A stretch of 55,638 nt of DNA from Runella sp. (lineage in GTDB: Bacteria > Bacteroidota > Bacteroidia > Cytophagales > Spirosomataceae): assembly GCF_027484545.1 (NCBI RefSeq), contig NZ_JAIXST010000244.1, positions 1 to 55,638 of the forward strand, in the 5' to 3' direction. Shown here in pieces: positions 43,864 to 55,000 of the stretch (position 1 is its first letter; every line of letters begins with the position of its first letter). The translations under genes were made by a program, and so were the position numbers. The notes under the pieces are model-generated. The model searched no databases. It was not told the origin of the DNA and saw only the letters and a list, made by a program, of their open reading frames with translations.

Positions 43864-44865
43864 ATGAGAAACGAAATTCGACTGAATAAAAAAACAGTAC
43901 TAAACATTTTGCTTTTCTTTCTATTTATAGGGAAGGGAGAAATGCTGTTTGCTCAAAACCCCGAAATGTATTACGGAGATTTGGACGTTCCTGCAAGACC
44001 CTATGCCAAAGATCCTTACGTGATTTTTTTTCAGGGAACGTATTGGATGTATTATTCGGTGCCAAGCGAGGACCGCAAAGAATGGTATATTGGCATTGCT
44101 AACAGTAGGGATTTGGTACACTGGAATAAAAAAGGGGATATCAAAGGTCAAAAAGGAACTGTGGAAGAAAAAGGCATTTGTGCGCCGGGAGCATTGGTAA
44201 AAGACGGTGTTTTGCACCTTTTTTATCAAACCTACGGGAACGGTAAATTGGATGCTATTTGCCACGCTTTTTCTACCAATGGTATTAATTTTGAAAGAGA
44301 TGTCACCAACCCCATTTTTAGACCAAAAATAAGCGATTGGAGTTGCGGCAGGGCGATTGATGCAGAAGTGATTGCTTACAAAAACAACTATTTTTTGTAT
44401 TACGCCACAAGAGACCCGGAATACAAAATTCAGCAACAAGGCGTAGCTGTAGCACCGATTACTGCTAATTTTGACCGCAACAGCTGGACTGAATTACCCA
44501 ATATGCCCATGCTGAAACCTGAATTGACTTGGGAGAAAAAATGCATAGAAGCCGCATCTTGCATTCAAAAAGGGAAGTATTTGTACATGTTCTATGCAGG
44601 AGCTTATAACAATGAACCTCAGCAAATAGGAGTTGCCAGAAGCCAAGACGGGATTCATTGGAAACGGTTATCTAAAGAGCCTTTCCTGAAAAACGGCGAG
44701 GTCGGAGCATGGAATGAAAGTGAAAGCGGGCACCCCAACATTTTTAAAGCCCAAGACGGTCGATATTATCTGTTTTTTCAAGGCAATAATGACAAAGGAA
44801 AAACGTGGTATTTGTCTAAAGTTGAAATCGGTTGGAATAAAAAAGGACCTTATTTGAAAAAATAA
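43864..44865 (+). CDS. Exported GH43/GH117-like five-bladed beta-propeller hydrolase
   Basis: A 333-residue secreted protein. ATG 43864 gives a signal peptide ending MLFAQ; the frame upstream runs into the inverted repeat and is not used. The propeller strands recur as RPYAKDPYVIFFQGTYWMYY, GICAPGALVKDGVLHLFYQT, GRAIDAEVIAYKNNYFLYYA and HPNIFKAQDGRYYLFFQGN. Candidate catalytic acids are Asp in AKDPY, Asp in AIDAEV and Glu in WNESESGHP. Such enzymes remove arabinose, xylose, galactose or anhydrogalactose; the substrate cannot be told apart here. It follows the alpha-galactosidase and precedes a cytochrome-tailed protein by 20 bases. Confidence 0.8.
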   Translation: MRNEIRLNKKTVLNILLFFLFIGKGEMLFAQNPEMYYGDLDVPARPYAKDPYVIFFQGTYWMYYSVPSEDRKEWYIGIANSRDLVHWNKKGDIKGQKGTVEEKGICAPGALVKDGVLHLFYQTYGNGKLDAICHAFSTNGINFERDVTNPIFRPKISDWSCGRAIDAEVIAYKNNYFLYYATRDPEYKIQQQGVAVAPITANFDRNSWTELPNMPMLKPELTWEKKCIEAASCIQKGKYLYMFYAGAYNNEPQQIGVARSQDGIHWKRLSKEPFLKNGEVGAWNESESGHPNIFKAQDGRYYLFFQGNNDKGKTWYLSKVEIGWNKKGPYLKK

Positions 44866-44884
44866 AACCAGTAGCATATAACAA

Positions 44885-47152
44885 ATGAAAATGTCCAAAT
44901 TCACCATTAAAAATCTTAACTATAAGATTGTATTTCTCTCCATCTTAGGGCTTTCCGCCTTCATGGTAAGTTTTAGAAACCTCACTTTTGAACAACCCAA
45001 ATTTTCTCTTGAAAACTATAAAGTGGAAGAAGGGTTTGAACTAAAGCTAATCGCTTCCGAGTCGTTGTTGAAAGCTCCCGTCAGTATGGATTTTGATAAC
45101 AAAGGCCGTATGTGGGTGGTGGAAATGATTGGGTACATGCCCAATCTCGAAGGCATCGGTGAGGAGATACCAAACGGCAGGATCAGTATTTTGGAAGACG
45201 TAAACAAAGACGGCGTCATTGACCGTTCCAAAGTCTTTTTGAATAAACTCGTTTTGCCGCGCGGACTGGCTCACGTCTACGGCGGATTGTTGTACGTGGA
45301 TGGTCCCAAACTGTGGTTTGTAGAAATAAACAACGACAAGCCCGGCAAAAAAACACTGGTCGACCCGGTCTACGCCGAAGGCGGCAACGTAGAGCATTCT
45401 TCCAACGGATTGATGATGAACATTGACAACTGGATTTACAATGCCAATTACAATTTCAGGTATCAGTTAAAAAATGGGAAATGGGTAAAAGAACCCACCT
45501 CAAACCGGGGTCAGTGGGGGATAACGAAAGACAATTTTGGACGACTGTACTACAACAACAACAGCACCCAGTTACAGGGCGACTTTGTGTTGCCCAATAA
45601 AGTGATTCGGAACCGTTATTTTAAGCCTACCATCGCTGAAAATCAACGATTGACCAACAATAAGGTATTTCCAATTCACCAAACCTCGGTCAATCGGGGG
45701 TATCAAAAAGGAGTTTTGGACGAAAAAGGAATGCTGGTGGATGTGACCGCAGCTTGCGGTCCTTTGGTGTATCGGGGAGGGGCTTTTCCAGAAACGTACA
45801 ATCAGAATGCGTTTGTCTGTGTTCCGGAAGCCAATTTGATCAAACGAAACATTCTCACCTTTAAAAGCACTCAAACTGCTGCTAACCAGGCCGTTGAAAA
45901 GACAGAGTTTATCGCCTCTACCGATGAAGGTTTCCGTCCGGTCAATCTGTTTAACGGACCCGATGGGGCCATGTATATTGTTGATATGCACCGGGGCATT
46001 ATTCAACACAAGGCGTATATTTCGCAGTACCTTGCCGAACAGTTGGCCGCTAAAAAACTGGATACGTTACAGAATGCGGGGCGAATTTTGAAAGTAACCC
46101 ACAAAGAAACCAAACTCAATCCCGTACCTGATTTATCAAAAGCCTCTGCTGCTCAATTGGTGACGTTGCTCAGTAATCCAAATGGCTGGTTACGAGACCG
46201 TTCGCAGCAATTGTTGATTCAAAAGAAAGACCCTTCGGTGGTTAAAAACTTAATGGATTTAACCAAAGTAGCCAATGATTTTTCAACGTCCATTCATGCT
46301 TTGTACGTATTGGATGGGATAAATGCGCTGACCTTTGACGTTCTGAGCGATGTGGTAAAACAGTCAAAACAGCCCGAAACCATTGCCCATGCATTAGGAC
46401 TGTTGGAGCGTTTTGCAACCACGCAGCAGGTGGCGAAAATGAAAGAGAACAGCACCCAATTGTTAGCTCAAAACAATGAGACTATCGACCTTTATTTGTC
46501 AATATCCCTTGCTCCCTGGCTCAAATTGTCTGAAGCGATATTCCTGCCCATTCTCTCAGAAATAGAAAAAAAATACGCTGACCGACGCATCTTTCAGGAG
46601 GCCATTGTCAGCAGTCTGGAAGGAAAGGAGGAAAACTATCTTGCTACTCAGAATCCCAATTCGATTCTTAAAAGCAATTTGACATTGGCCGTCAATAATC
46701 ACCAAAAGAAAGAACTAAATCCCATTTTTGTCAAGGAAACGAATGTGGTGGACAACAGAACAAAAGGCTTGCAACTGTTCAGAAGCATTTGTGCTACCTG
46801 TCACGGGGCCGACGGTAAAGGCATTCAGGACTTGGCGCCGCCGCTTAAAGAATCCGAATACATTGACGGTTCGATGAAGCGTTTGGCCGCCATCATTCTG
46901 CACGGCGTCAGCGGGCCGATTCATGTCAATGGGAAACTGTACAAATTAAACAACGAAATGCCGGCGCTTATCAATAACAAGTCCATCAGCGATCAGGACA
47001 TTGCGGACATTATTCGATTCACCCAGAATGCCTTTGCGAAAGTAGGAAAAGGTATCTCTACTGATGATGTTAAAAAAATGAGAGAGAGAAAACCCGCAGG
47101 AAACGGTATTTTGACCGAAAAACAATTGATGGAAGATGATTTCGAAAAGTGA
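44885..47152 (+). CDS. PVC-type heme-binding sugar-dehydrogenase-like protein (propeller + HEAT + cytochrome c), second copy
   Basis: A 755-residue exported protein of the same plan as the one at 17747-20059. The propeller is at about 40-400 (VEEGFELKLIASESLLKAPV, VNKDGVIDRSKVF, STDEGFRPVNLFNGPDGAMY, IVDMHRGIIQHKAY). HEAT-like helices are at about 420-600. A C-terminal cytochrome c has one heme site, CATCH (Cys636-His640), in LFRSICATCHGADGKGIQDL, with APPLKESEYI and NEMPALINNK as the distal region. Start ATG 44885, or ATG two codons later. Presumed periplasmic sugar oxidoreductase; electrons would go to the heme and onward to the respiratory chain. The natural substrate of this family is unsettled. 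Confidence 0.86.
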   Translation: MKMSKFTIKNLNYKIVFLSILGLSAFMVSFRNLTFEQPKFSLENYKVEEGFELKLIASESLLKAPVSMDFDNKGRMWVVEMIGYMPNLEGIGEEIPNGRISILEDVNKDGVIDRSKVFLNKLVLPRGLAHVYGGLLYVDGPKLWFVEINNDKPGKKTLVDPVYAEGGNVEHSSNGLMMNIDNWIYNANYNFRYQLKNGKWVKEPTSNRGQWGITKDNFGRLYYNNNSTQLQGDFVLPNKVIRNRYFKPTIAENQRLTNNKVFPIHQTSVNRGYQKGVLDEKGMLVDVTAACGPLVYRGGAFPETYNQNAFVCVPEANLIKRNILTFKSTQTAANQAVEKTEFIASTDEGFRPVNLFNGPDGAMYIVDMHRGIIQHKAYISQYLAEQLAAKKLDTLQNAGRILKVTHKETKLNPVPDLSKASAAQLVTLLSNPNGWLRDRSQQLLIQKKDPSVVKNLMDLTKVANDFSTSIHALYVLDGINALTFDVLSDVVKQSKQPETIAHALGLLERFATTQQVAKMKENSTQLLAQNNETIDLYLSISLAPWLKLSEAIFLPILSEIEKKYADRRIFQEAIVSSLEGKEENYLATQNPNSILKSNLTLAVNNHQKKELNPIFVKETNVVDNRTKGLQLFRSICATCHGADGKGIQDLAPPLKESEYIDGSMKRLAAIILHGVSGPIHVNGKLYKLNNEMPALINNKSISDQDIADIIRFTQNAFAKVGKGISTDDVKKMRERKPAGNGILTEKQLMEDDFEK

Positions 47153-47168
47153 TTACCTACAAAATAGT

Positions 47169-49625
47169 ATGAAACTAAACACCCTTCTGTTCTTTTCAAT
47201 TGTCTTTCTATCAGTAATTTATACCAACGCACAGCACGTTGATTTTTCTAATAGACTCAATGCGAAAGCTTTTAATCCATCTACGGTAAGTTGGTACAAT
47301 ACGCCAGCCAAAAAATGGGACGAAGCCCTGCCTGTCGGCAATGGCAGATTAGGTGCAATGGTTTTTGGACGAAGTGGCGAAGAACGGATTCAACTCAACG
47401 AAGAAACCTATTGGTCAGGAGGGCCTTATTCTACGGTTGTAAAAGGCGGTTATAAAGTGTTGCCCGAAATTCAAAAATTAGTTTTTGAAGAGAAATATTT
47501 AGCGGCTCATAATCTATTCGGGAGAAATTTGATGGGTTATCCTGTTGAGCAACAGAAATACCAAAGTCTTGCCAATCTCCATTTGTTTTTCAAAAACCAA
47601 GATTCAACCACCGAGTACAAACGATGGCTAAATTTAGAAAGTGGAATCACTTCTGTTTCGTACAAATCAAACGGAATTGCCTATCAACGTGAGGTGTTTG
47701 CCTCCGCTCCCGACCAAGTAATTGTCATTCGGCTGACGGCAGATAAACCGGGTAGCATTTCTTTCAAAGCCAATCTCAGAGGGGTGAGAAACCAAGCCCA
47801 TTCCAATTACGCAACCGACTATTTCAGAATGGATTCGTATGGCTCAGACGGACTGGCTTTGACAGGCAAATCGGCTGATTATATGGGTGTGGCAGGAAAG
47901 CTAAAATACGAAGCCCGAATAAAAGCTATTCCCGAAGGCGGAACGATGAAAACTGATGGAGTGGATTTAATCATCGAAAATGCCAATGCCGTCACCTTGT
48001 ATTTTGCTGCGGCTACCAATTTCGTGAACTACAAAGACGTGAGTGCCAATCAGCACCAAAGAGTAGATGATTATTTTAAAAAGATTCAAAACAAATCCTA
48101 TACCACCATTTTGGAAGCCGCTGTGGCTGATTATAAACACTATTTTGACCGCGTTTCGCTTCAATTACCCACCACCGAAAACTCATTTCTTCCTTTGCCC
48201 GAACGAATTCAAAAAATACAAACAAGTCCTGATCCCTCACTGTCGGCACTCAGTTATAACTTCGGCAGGTATTTGATGATTGGGTCTTCTCGGCCTGGAA
48301 CTGAGCCTGCTAACTTACAGGGTATTTGGAACGATGACATGAACCCGTCGTGGGATTCAAAATACACGACCAATATCAATACCGAAATGAATTATTGGCC
48401 TGTGGAAAGCAGTAATCTTTCTGAATGTGCGGAGCCATTGGTTCGCTTCATCAAAGAACTAACCGACCAAGGTACACAAGTTGCCCGGGAGCATTATGGC
48501 GCAAAAGGCTGGGTTTTTCATCAAAATACTGACGTATGGCGCGTGGCCGCCCCCATGGACGGCCCTACGTGGGGGACATTTACCGTAGGTGGTGCTTGGC
48601 TATGCACCCACCTTTGGGAGCATTATCAATACACCATGGACGCAGCATTTCTCAAAGAAACCTATCCATTGATGAAAGGCTCTGTGCAGTTTTTTATGGA
48701 TTTCTTAAAGCCACATCCTAATGGTAAATGGTTGGTAACCAATCCTTCTACCTCGCCCGAAAACTTTCCTGATGGCGGGGGCAACAAGCCTTATTTTGAT
48801 GAAGTAACGGCAGGGTTTAGAGAAGGCACAACGATTTGCGCAGGTTCTTCGATAGACATGCAAATTCTCTACGATTTGTTTGGCTATTACTTGGAAGCTG
48901 CTGCCATTTTGGGCGATAATGGTACTTTTGTGCAGCAGGTAAAAGCCGCACGAGAAAAATTAGTGCCGCCCCAAATCGGCAAGGATGGTTCATTGCAAGA
49001 ATGGGCCGATGACTGGAAATCGTTAGAAAAAAATCACCGACATTTTTCACACATGTATGGCCTATACCCAGGCAAGGTATTGTACGAAAAAAGAACGCCT
49101 GCTTTGATAGAAGCCTACAAAAAAGTATTGGAGGAAAGAGGAGATGCCTCCACGGGCTTTTCAAGGGCATGGAAAATGGCACTGTGGGCAAGGCTGGGCG
49201 ATGGCAACAGGGCCAATAAGATTTACAAAGGCTTTATCAAAGAACAAAGTTGTATGTCACTGTTTGCTCTTTGCGGAAAAGCCCCGCAGGTGGATGGTAC
49301 ATTTGGTGCTACTGCCGCCATTACCGAAATGTTGCTGCAATCACACGATGGTTTTATCAAATTACTCCCCGCTTTACCCGACGATTGGGGTTCGGGAGCG
49401 TTCAAAGGCGTATGTGCCAGAGGGGCTTTTGAATTGGATTATGTTTGGGAAAATAAGCAAATCAAGCAATTGAAAATTACCTCAAAAGCGGGTGGACTTT
49501 GCCGATTAGAAGCCTTACCCAATGTAAAGATTACCCAAAATGGTAAAACGGTAGCATTTCAAAAATCACCCAATGGAATCATCGAGATTAAAACCGTGAA
49601 GGGTGACGTGTATGTTGTTGAGTAA
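47169..49625 (+). CDS. GH95-family alpha-L-fucosidase
   Basis: An 818-residue exported glycoside hydrolase family 95 enzyme (alpha-L-fucosidase, some alpha-L-galactosidase). ATG 47169 lies after the preceding stop and opens the signal peptide (ends YTNAQ); an upstream frame start at 47136 overlaps the cytochrome gene. Visible: KKWDEALPVGNGRLGAMVFG, EERIQLNEETYWSGGPYST, ANLQGIWNDDMNPSWDSKYT, NINTEMNYWPVESSNLSECA, KGWVFHQNTDVW, NHRHFSHMYGLYPG and PQVDGTFGATAAITEMLLQS. The last should contain the catalytic-base Asp region of the family. All blocks are intact, so activity is expected. It is the clearest pointer to fucose in the target glycan. Confidence 0.95.
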   Translation: MKLNTLLFFSIVFLSVIYTNAQHVDFSNRLNAKAFNPSTVSWYNTPAKKWDEALPVGNGRLGAMVFGRSGEERIQLNEETYWSGGPYSTVVKGGYKVLPEIQKLVFEEKYLAAHNLFGRNLMGYPVEQQKYQSLANLHLFFKNQDSTTEYKRWLNLESGITSVSYKSNGIAYQREVFASAPDQVIVIRLTADKPGSISFKANLRGVRNQAHSNYATDYFRMDSYGSDGLALTGKSADYMGVAGKLKYEARIKAIPEGGTMKTDGVDLIIENANAVTLYFAAATNFVNYKDVSANQHQRVDDYFKKIQNKSYTTILEAAVADYKHYFDRVSLQLPTTENSFLPLPERIQKIQTSPDPSLSALSYNFGRYLMIGSSRPGTEPANLQGIWNDDMNPSWDSKYTTNINTEMNYWPVESSNLSECAEPLVRFIKELTDQGTQVAREHYGAKGWVFHQNTDVWRVAAPMDGPTWGTFTVGGAWLCTHLWEHYQYTMDAAFLKETYPLMKGSVQFFMDFLKPHPNGKWLVTNPSTSPENFPDGGGNKPYFDEVTAGFREGTTICAGSSIDMQILYDLFGYYLEAAAILGDNGTFVQQVKAAREKLVPPQIGKDGSLQEWADDWKSLEKNHRHFSHMYGLYPGKVLYEKRTPALIEAYKKVLEERGDASTGFSRAWKMALWARLGDGNRANKIYKGFIKEQSCMSLFALCGKAPQVDGTFGATAAITEMLLQSHDGFIKLLPALPDDWGSGAFKGVCARGAFELDYVWENKQIKQLKITSKAGGLCRLEALPNVKITQNGKTVAFQKSPNGIIEIKTVKGDVYVVE

Positions 49626-49677
49626 ATGTTGTAATTTGATATTGTTTCCTTCTTTTTAACATTTTTACCCTAATAAA

Positions 49678-51896
49678 ATGAGTAAGCACCTATCCCTTTG
49701 GCTATTCTTTGCCGTAGTTATTTTGTTGAATAACAGCGCATTTGGGCAAAAGTCAACCAAAGTGCTGACCTTGGAAGACATCTACAAAAACAACTTGTAC
49801 AGCGCCAAAGGATTTGGGGCCATCCGATGGATGAAAGACAATGCTGGCTATTCAACGATTGAAAATAATGCATCATCTCAAGGGAACGAAATAGTGAGAT
49901 ACGAGGGAAGACCCTCGTGAGTGCAACCCAACTCACGCCTACGGGGGCATCAAAATCGTTGGTAATTGCCAATTATAGTTGGTCAGAAGACAACACCAAA
50001 CTTTTGATTTTTACCAATACACGTAAAGTTTGGCGACAAAATTCGAGGGGAGATTATTGGGTTTTAGACCTCCAAACCAATAAATTGAGCCAACTTGGCA
50101 AAGGATTGGAAGAGGCTACGCTGATGTTTGCTAAATTCTCGCCCGATGGCACACGTGCTGCCTACGTGAGTAAACTCAATATCTATGTAGAAGACCTTAT
50201 TTCTGGTAAGAGTACAAAATTGACGACCGACGGCGGTGGCAATATCATCAATGGTACTTTTGATTGGGTTTACGAAGAAGAACTTGATTGCCGAGATGGT
50301 TTTAGGTGGAGTCCCGACGGAAAGAACATAGTCTACTGGCAGTCGGACACCAAAAACGTGGGGACTTTTTACATGATTAACAATGTGGACTCTATTTATT
50401 CAAAACCCATTCCGTTGCCTTATCCCAAAGTAGGAACGGCCAATTCTGCCGTAAAAGTAGGGGTGATTTCGGCTTTGGGTGGTGAAACCGAATGGTTTAA
50501 TGTACCTGGCGACCCAACAAATAACTACTTGGCTCGCATGGAATTTATTCCGGCATCCGACGAAGTGATGATTCAGCAATTGAACCGTTTGCAAAACACC
50601 AATACTGTCTGGATCGGAAATACCAAAACGATGGCTCTGAATATCATTTTGACCGATAAAGACGCTGCCTATTTGGATTTGCACGACAACATTGTTTGGC
50701 TGGAAAACAATCAATCTTTTACGTGGACAAGCGAAAAAGATGGTTGGCTACACCTCTACAAAATGTCGAGAGATGGCAAACAATCAAGCGTAATCACGAA
50801 AGGGAATTTTGATGTAGTGAATATCAATTGCATTGACCCTAAGGGAGGATACGTGTATTACATCGCCTCGCCCGAAAACTTTACCCAACGCTACTTGTAC
50901 CGAAGCAGAATAGACGGCAAAGGCGAAGCGGAACGAGTTTCTCCAAAAAATTTGGCTGGCCAACACAGTTATCAGATTTCTGACGATGCCCAATATGCCA
51001 TTCATACGTTTGAAAACGCGACCACACCCCGAAGAATTTCGCTTATCAATCTCAATACGCACACAGAAATCAAGCTTTTGCAAGACAACGCGGACTTAAA
51101 AACCAAAATGAAAGAACTGGCGCTGCGTCCCAAAGAATTTTTTAAGGTGGACATTGGAGAGGCGGTTTTGGACGCTTGGATTATTAAACCTAAGTCTTTC
51201 GATCCAAAGAAAAAATACCCCGTTATTTTTCACGTTTATGGCGAGCCCGCTGGCTCAACGGTACAAGACAATTGGGGGACGGGCGACAATTTTTGGCACC
51301 AATACCTCGCCAACCAAGGCTATGTAGTGATGAGCGTGGACAACCGAGGAACCAAAGTGCCGAGAGGCCGTGATTTCAGAAAGTGCATTTACCGGCAAAT
51401 TGGTCTTTTGGCGGCTGATGACCAAGCCAAAGCGGCCAAAAAAATCATAACGATGTATCCATTTGTTGATGCCAAACGCATTGGTATTTGGGGATGGAGT
51501 GGCGGAGGTCAAATGTCGCTCCATTGTATGTTTCGCCATGCTGATGTCTATAAAACGGGCATTGCGGTGTCTTTTGTAGCACATCAAACCCTTTATGATA
51601 ACATTTACCAGGAAAGATACATGGGCTTACCTTCTGACAATGTGGAAGGCTACAGAGAAGGCTCACCTGTGACGCACGCCGGCAAACTAAAAGGAAATTT
51701 GATGATCATACACGGTACCGCCGACGACAACGTGCATTATCAAAACTTTGAATTACTGGCCAATGAATTAATCAAAAACAACAAACTTTTCAGCATGTTG
51801 TCTTATCCCATGCGCGACCACGGCATTAGTCAGCGTGAAAATACCACGTTGCACATGCGGCGCTCGATGGAAAAGTTTTGGAAAGACAATTTGTGA
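49678..51896 (+). pseudogene. Frameshifted S9 dipeptidyl peptidase IV
   Basis: Two frames together encode a DPP IV-like serine peptidase of about 735 residues. The first part (49678-49920) has a signal peptide (ends NSAFGQ) and the beginning of the propeller (DIYKNNLYSAKGFGAIRWMK). It stops at TGA after RYEGRPS. The second part continues from around 49905 in the next frame (GKTLVSATQLTPTGASKSL). The DPP IV core is intact: GWSGGG nucleophile (Ser codon 51498-51500), GTADDNVHYQN acid, PMRDHGIS base. The jump lies between RYE and GKTLVS, where a few residues seem to be missing, so a small deletion (1 mod 3) is likely. Otherwise a sequencing error. It should be inactive as a full-length protein. 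Confidence 0.85.
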
Positions 51897-51946
51897 GACA
51901 TGTCATTTTATTTTGAAAATCCTGATTGTAGCATTACTTTATTGTG

Positions 51947-51964
51947 GTCTGTGTTCTCACGGAC
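51947..51964. terminator. Possible terminator hairpin between convergent genes
   Basis: GTCTGTG (51947-51953) pairs with CACGGAC (51958-51964) around a TTCT loop, with one G-T, followed by TTGCTATTTTGTT. It lies between the ends of the DPP IV gene and the minus-strand helicase gene. The T-run is weak. Confidence 0.35.
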
Positions 51965-52049
51965 TTGCTATTTTGTTAGCTGAAAAGAAGGTCTGTGGAG
52001 ACACACGGAGTAGCTCTTACCTCACTTTGTCATACCGAAGGTATTTACA

Positions 52050-55000
52050 TCAGGGGCTTTCACTGTCTGTTTGTTTTAAATTGCTTTCCACTGTCAAGCC
52101 GTTTATTTTATGTTCTTTTAAATCTCTTAATTGTATGTCTATTGCTGTGTCGTTGGCTTTGATGAAATATTTCATTTCAGAAAGTCCAAAAACATTTACA
52201 TTGTCGTGTCCTGAAACGTAACTGTTGCTTTCTATATAGTTTCTGTCATTGAACAATATATTTTCAATGTCGTTAGTATTTAAAATTTTTGCGTTGCCAA
52301 AATTGTTTTTGTATGAATGTCCAATTTTGTTGATGAAATTATTGTTTGGAATTGCTGAGTATGGGTGTAAAACAACCAAATAGTCCTTTGCCCTGCTGAT
52401 TGCAACATTGTATATGTATTCTTTTGATAACAATGCTTTTTCGTGGCTTGAAAAGAAATAGTTATTTGGATTACAAACAAAAAATACAATGTCACATTCA
52501 TCGCCTTGAAAACCGTGAACCGTGTCAGAAATCACTTTTATGTTTTCAGAAATTCCGTAAGATGTTATCAATTTGTTGAGCAACATTGCTTGTGCTTTGT
52601 ATGGTGCAATTAGTCCGATTGTCCATTGTTCGTCTTTGTTTGTGGTGTCAAAATATTTAATGATTTCGGAAACTAAAATTGCACAATAAGTATGATATGA
52701 ACTGTAAAACAGTTTATTTACCCTGTAAATAGAATTGTCTTGGTTTAACGGAATATCTACAAAAGTTACGTTTGATGAAATTAAGCTTCTAAATTCTTCG
52801 GGCAACTGTTTTGCTTCTTTTCTATTTATTGCTCTGTCGTGCTTTAATAGACTTGAATAGGAGAGTTCACTAAATAATTGTCCAATATTGGGAACACTTC
52901 TGTATTGAGTTGCAAGATTTACAATGCTGTCATTATCTCTAATCACCTGTTCTTCGGGTTTAAAACTTTCAAGATTCATCATTTTATAAATGTTCTCGTC
53001 TTGAAAGTCAAAATTTTCTAACTCTTTTTCATCAATTTCAATAACAGGCGGAATTTGTTTTGGGTCGCCTGCAATAATGAAATTTGTATCTGGATTCGTC
53101 TTGAACAATGCCATTATTGCAAAAGTTATGTAATGCAAACCTGTCATTGATGATTCATCAAAAATTACATAATCCCACTTATATTGAAACAATAAACCGA
53201 TTTCTTGGATATCAAAATATGGCAAACGGTGAATTGTTGATGCTACAACACTTATATCTTCAATATCCACATCATTCAGCGTATCTCGGTAAATAGCTTC
53301 TTCCTCTAAGTCTGGGTCGGTTGGGCTACTCAATCGTATAGCAAAGATATCCGAGTCTATATCCCAAAGTTTTTTACAAACTACGTCCGCAGCCTTGTTA
53401 GTTGGCGTAAGCACCAAAATTTTCGCATTTGGATTTTCAATTAAAATGTCGTTTATGTTATTGCATAATGTTGTTGTTTTGCCTGTTCCAGGTGGCCCAT
53501 AAATGTAATTTAAAGAAGGCATTGCTTCTTCAATATCTTGCCACTCGTTAATATTATGATTGTTTGTAAATGCTTTGTATAACCTGTCGAGCAAATCAAT
53601 TACTGGTGTAAAGTTGATTTCAACTTTAAATATGTTTGAAAGTCGTGATAGCGTATTACTTGACAAGGGTTCACGGCAATAAATCAATAAATCTTGCCCT
53701 TTTTTAGAAACGCCTTCAACCGTTATATTTTCTCTTTTGCCACCTGCAAAAACAAGCGAAACTTTAAAATCGTCTGCATTTTCAATTTCAGGCGATATGT
53801 AACTACTTGCACCACAAAGTAAAAAGTATTTATTGTCTGTTTTGTAGGGTTTAATTTCTTGAAACGAAATTGATTTTTGTTTCTGTGTGCCTTGTTTTTC
53901 TCCGTATGTTGTAAGTAACTGCAAGTATGCCTTAAACCAATCGTAAGAGTATTTTACACTTTTATCGATGTTTTTAGCTAAATCAACTCTGCTTTTCTTG
54001 ATTTCAAGTTGATTTTTTAAATCTTCAATTCCTTTGGCAAATTCTTCGTCAAAGTTTATTTCGGGCTTATTTTCAATTTCTTGACTTTCGTTTTTCTTGA
54101 CTTTTTGTTTAGGTGTAAATTCACTTTGTAAATCGTCTAAATATTTGATAGTCTTTTCAATTTTTGATAATTTAGGAGTTGAATCAACTGAATCATTTGA
54201 ATTTGCATTTTTAGGATTAGTTAAATTATTACTATGTTGTCTTGCTTTATACTCATCTAACAGTTTTTTTGCAAATTCCGCTTCTTCTTCACTTTCAAAT
54301 TTAGAGGCAATTCTTTCGGTTTTGGATAATATAACAGTTGGCTTAAACCCAAGTAAACGTTCTAATTCTGGATTACATTGGTAATCACTTGCTAATTCTT
54401 GAATAGTAATTTTATTTGGGGCGACAAGTTCATTGTTATTTGATAATAACCATTTTTTTGTTTTTAATAGAGTTAATGTAGTGGCTTCAAAAGATTGACG
54501 TTGTTGCGAATAATAAAAATATCTGTGTTCTCCTTTTAATTCTGAAAGTTGCAGTTTTCCTAAATACCGCCATAATAACAAAGATTTATCTATTTCAATT
54601 TTATTCAAAACTTCCTTACAACCGTCTATTATTCTGTCAAATGTGCCTTGTCCGCTGTGACCAGAAGTTCCATCTATTAAACTATCTCCCCGATCAGATT
54701 TTATTTTGCTTCTTTCTTCCCAATCATTCCATTCAGTAATTTCTCGTTTCAAAATTCTTGGCAAATCTACAACACCAAGTTTGGTTAAAAATTCTTTCAA
54801 CAAATGCTTGTCTTCTTTGTCTGTAATAAAGCTGTGGTAATCTTCCAAATCAACAAACTTGGTGTCTGGTTTTGTTTCAAAATATTTCAGTAGCTCATCT
54901 GTTGGATAATAGATTGTATTGGCTAACCCTCTATATCTCGTCTCGGTATCATTCGTCTTACACAAAATAAATGACTTGTCTTTTATCGAGCTAATAAAAT

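Noticed and set aside
43921-44439. 172-codon minus-strand frame in the GH43-like gene
   Set aside because: Antisense shadow of a convincing beta-propeller gene.
49880-49930. Programmed ribosomal frameshift in the DPP IV gene
   Set aside because: No slippery heptamer or downstream structure is visible, and a few family residues seem to be missing at the junction, which fits a deletion.
51835-52221. 128-codon plus-strand frame between DPP IV and the helicase gene
   Set aside because: It overlaps the ends of both convergent genes, is Cys/Leu/Ser-rich without any domain, and has no plausible start context.
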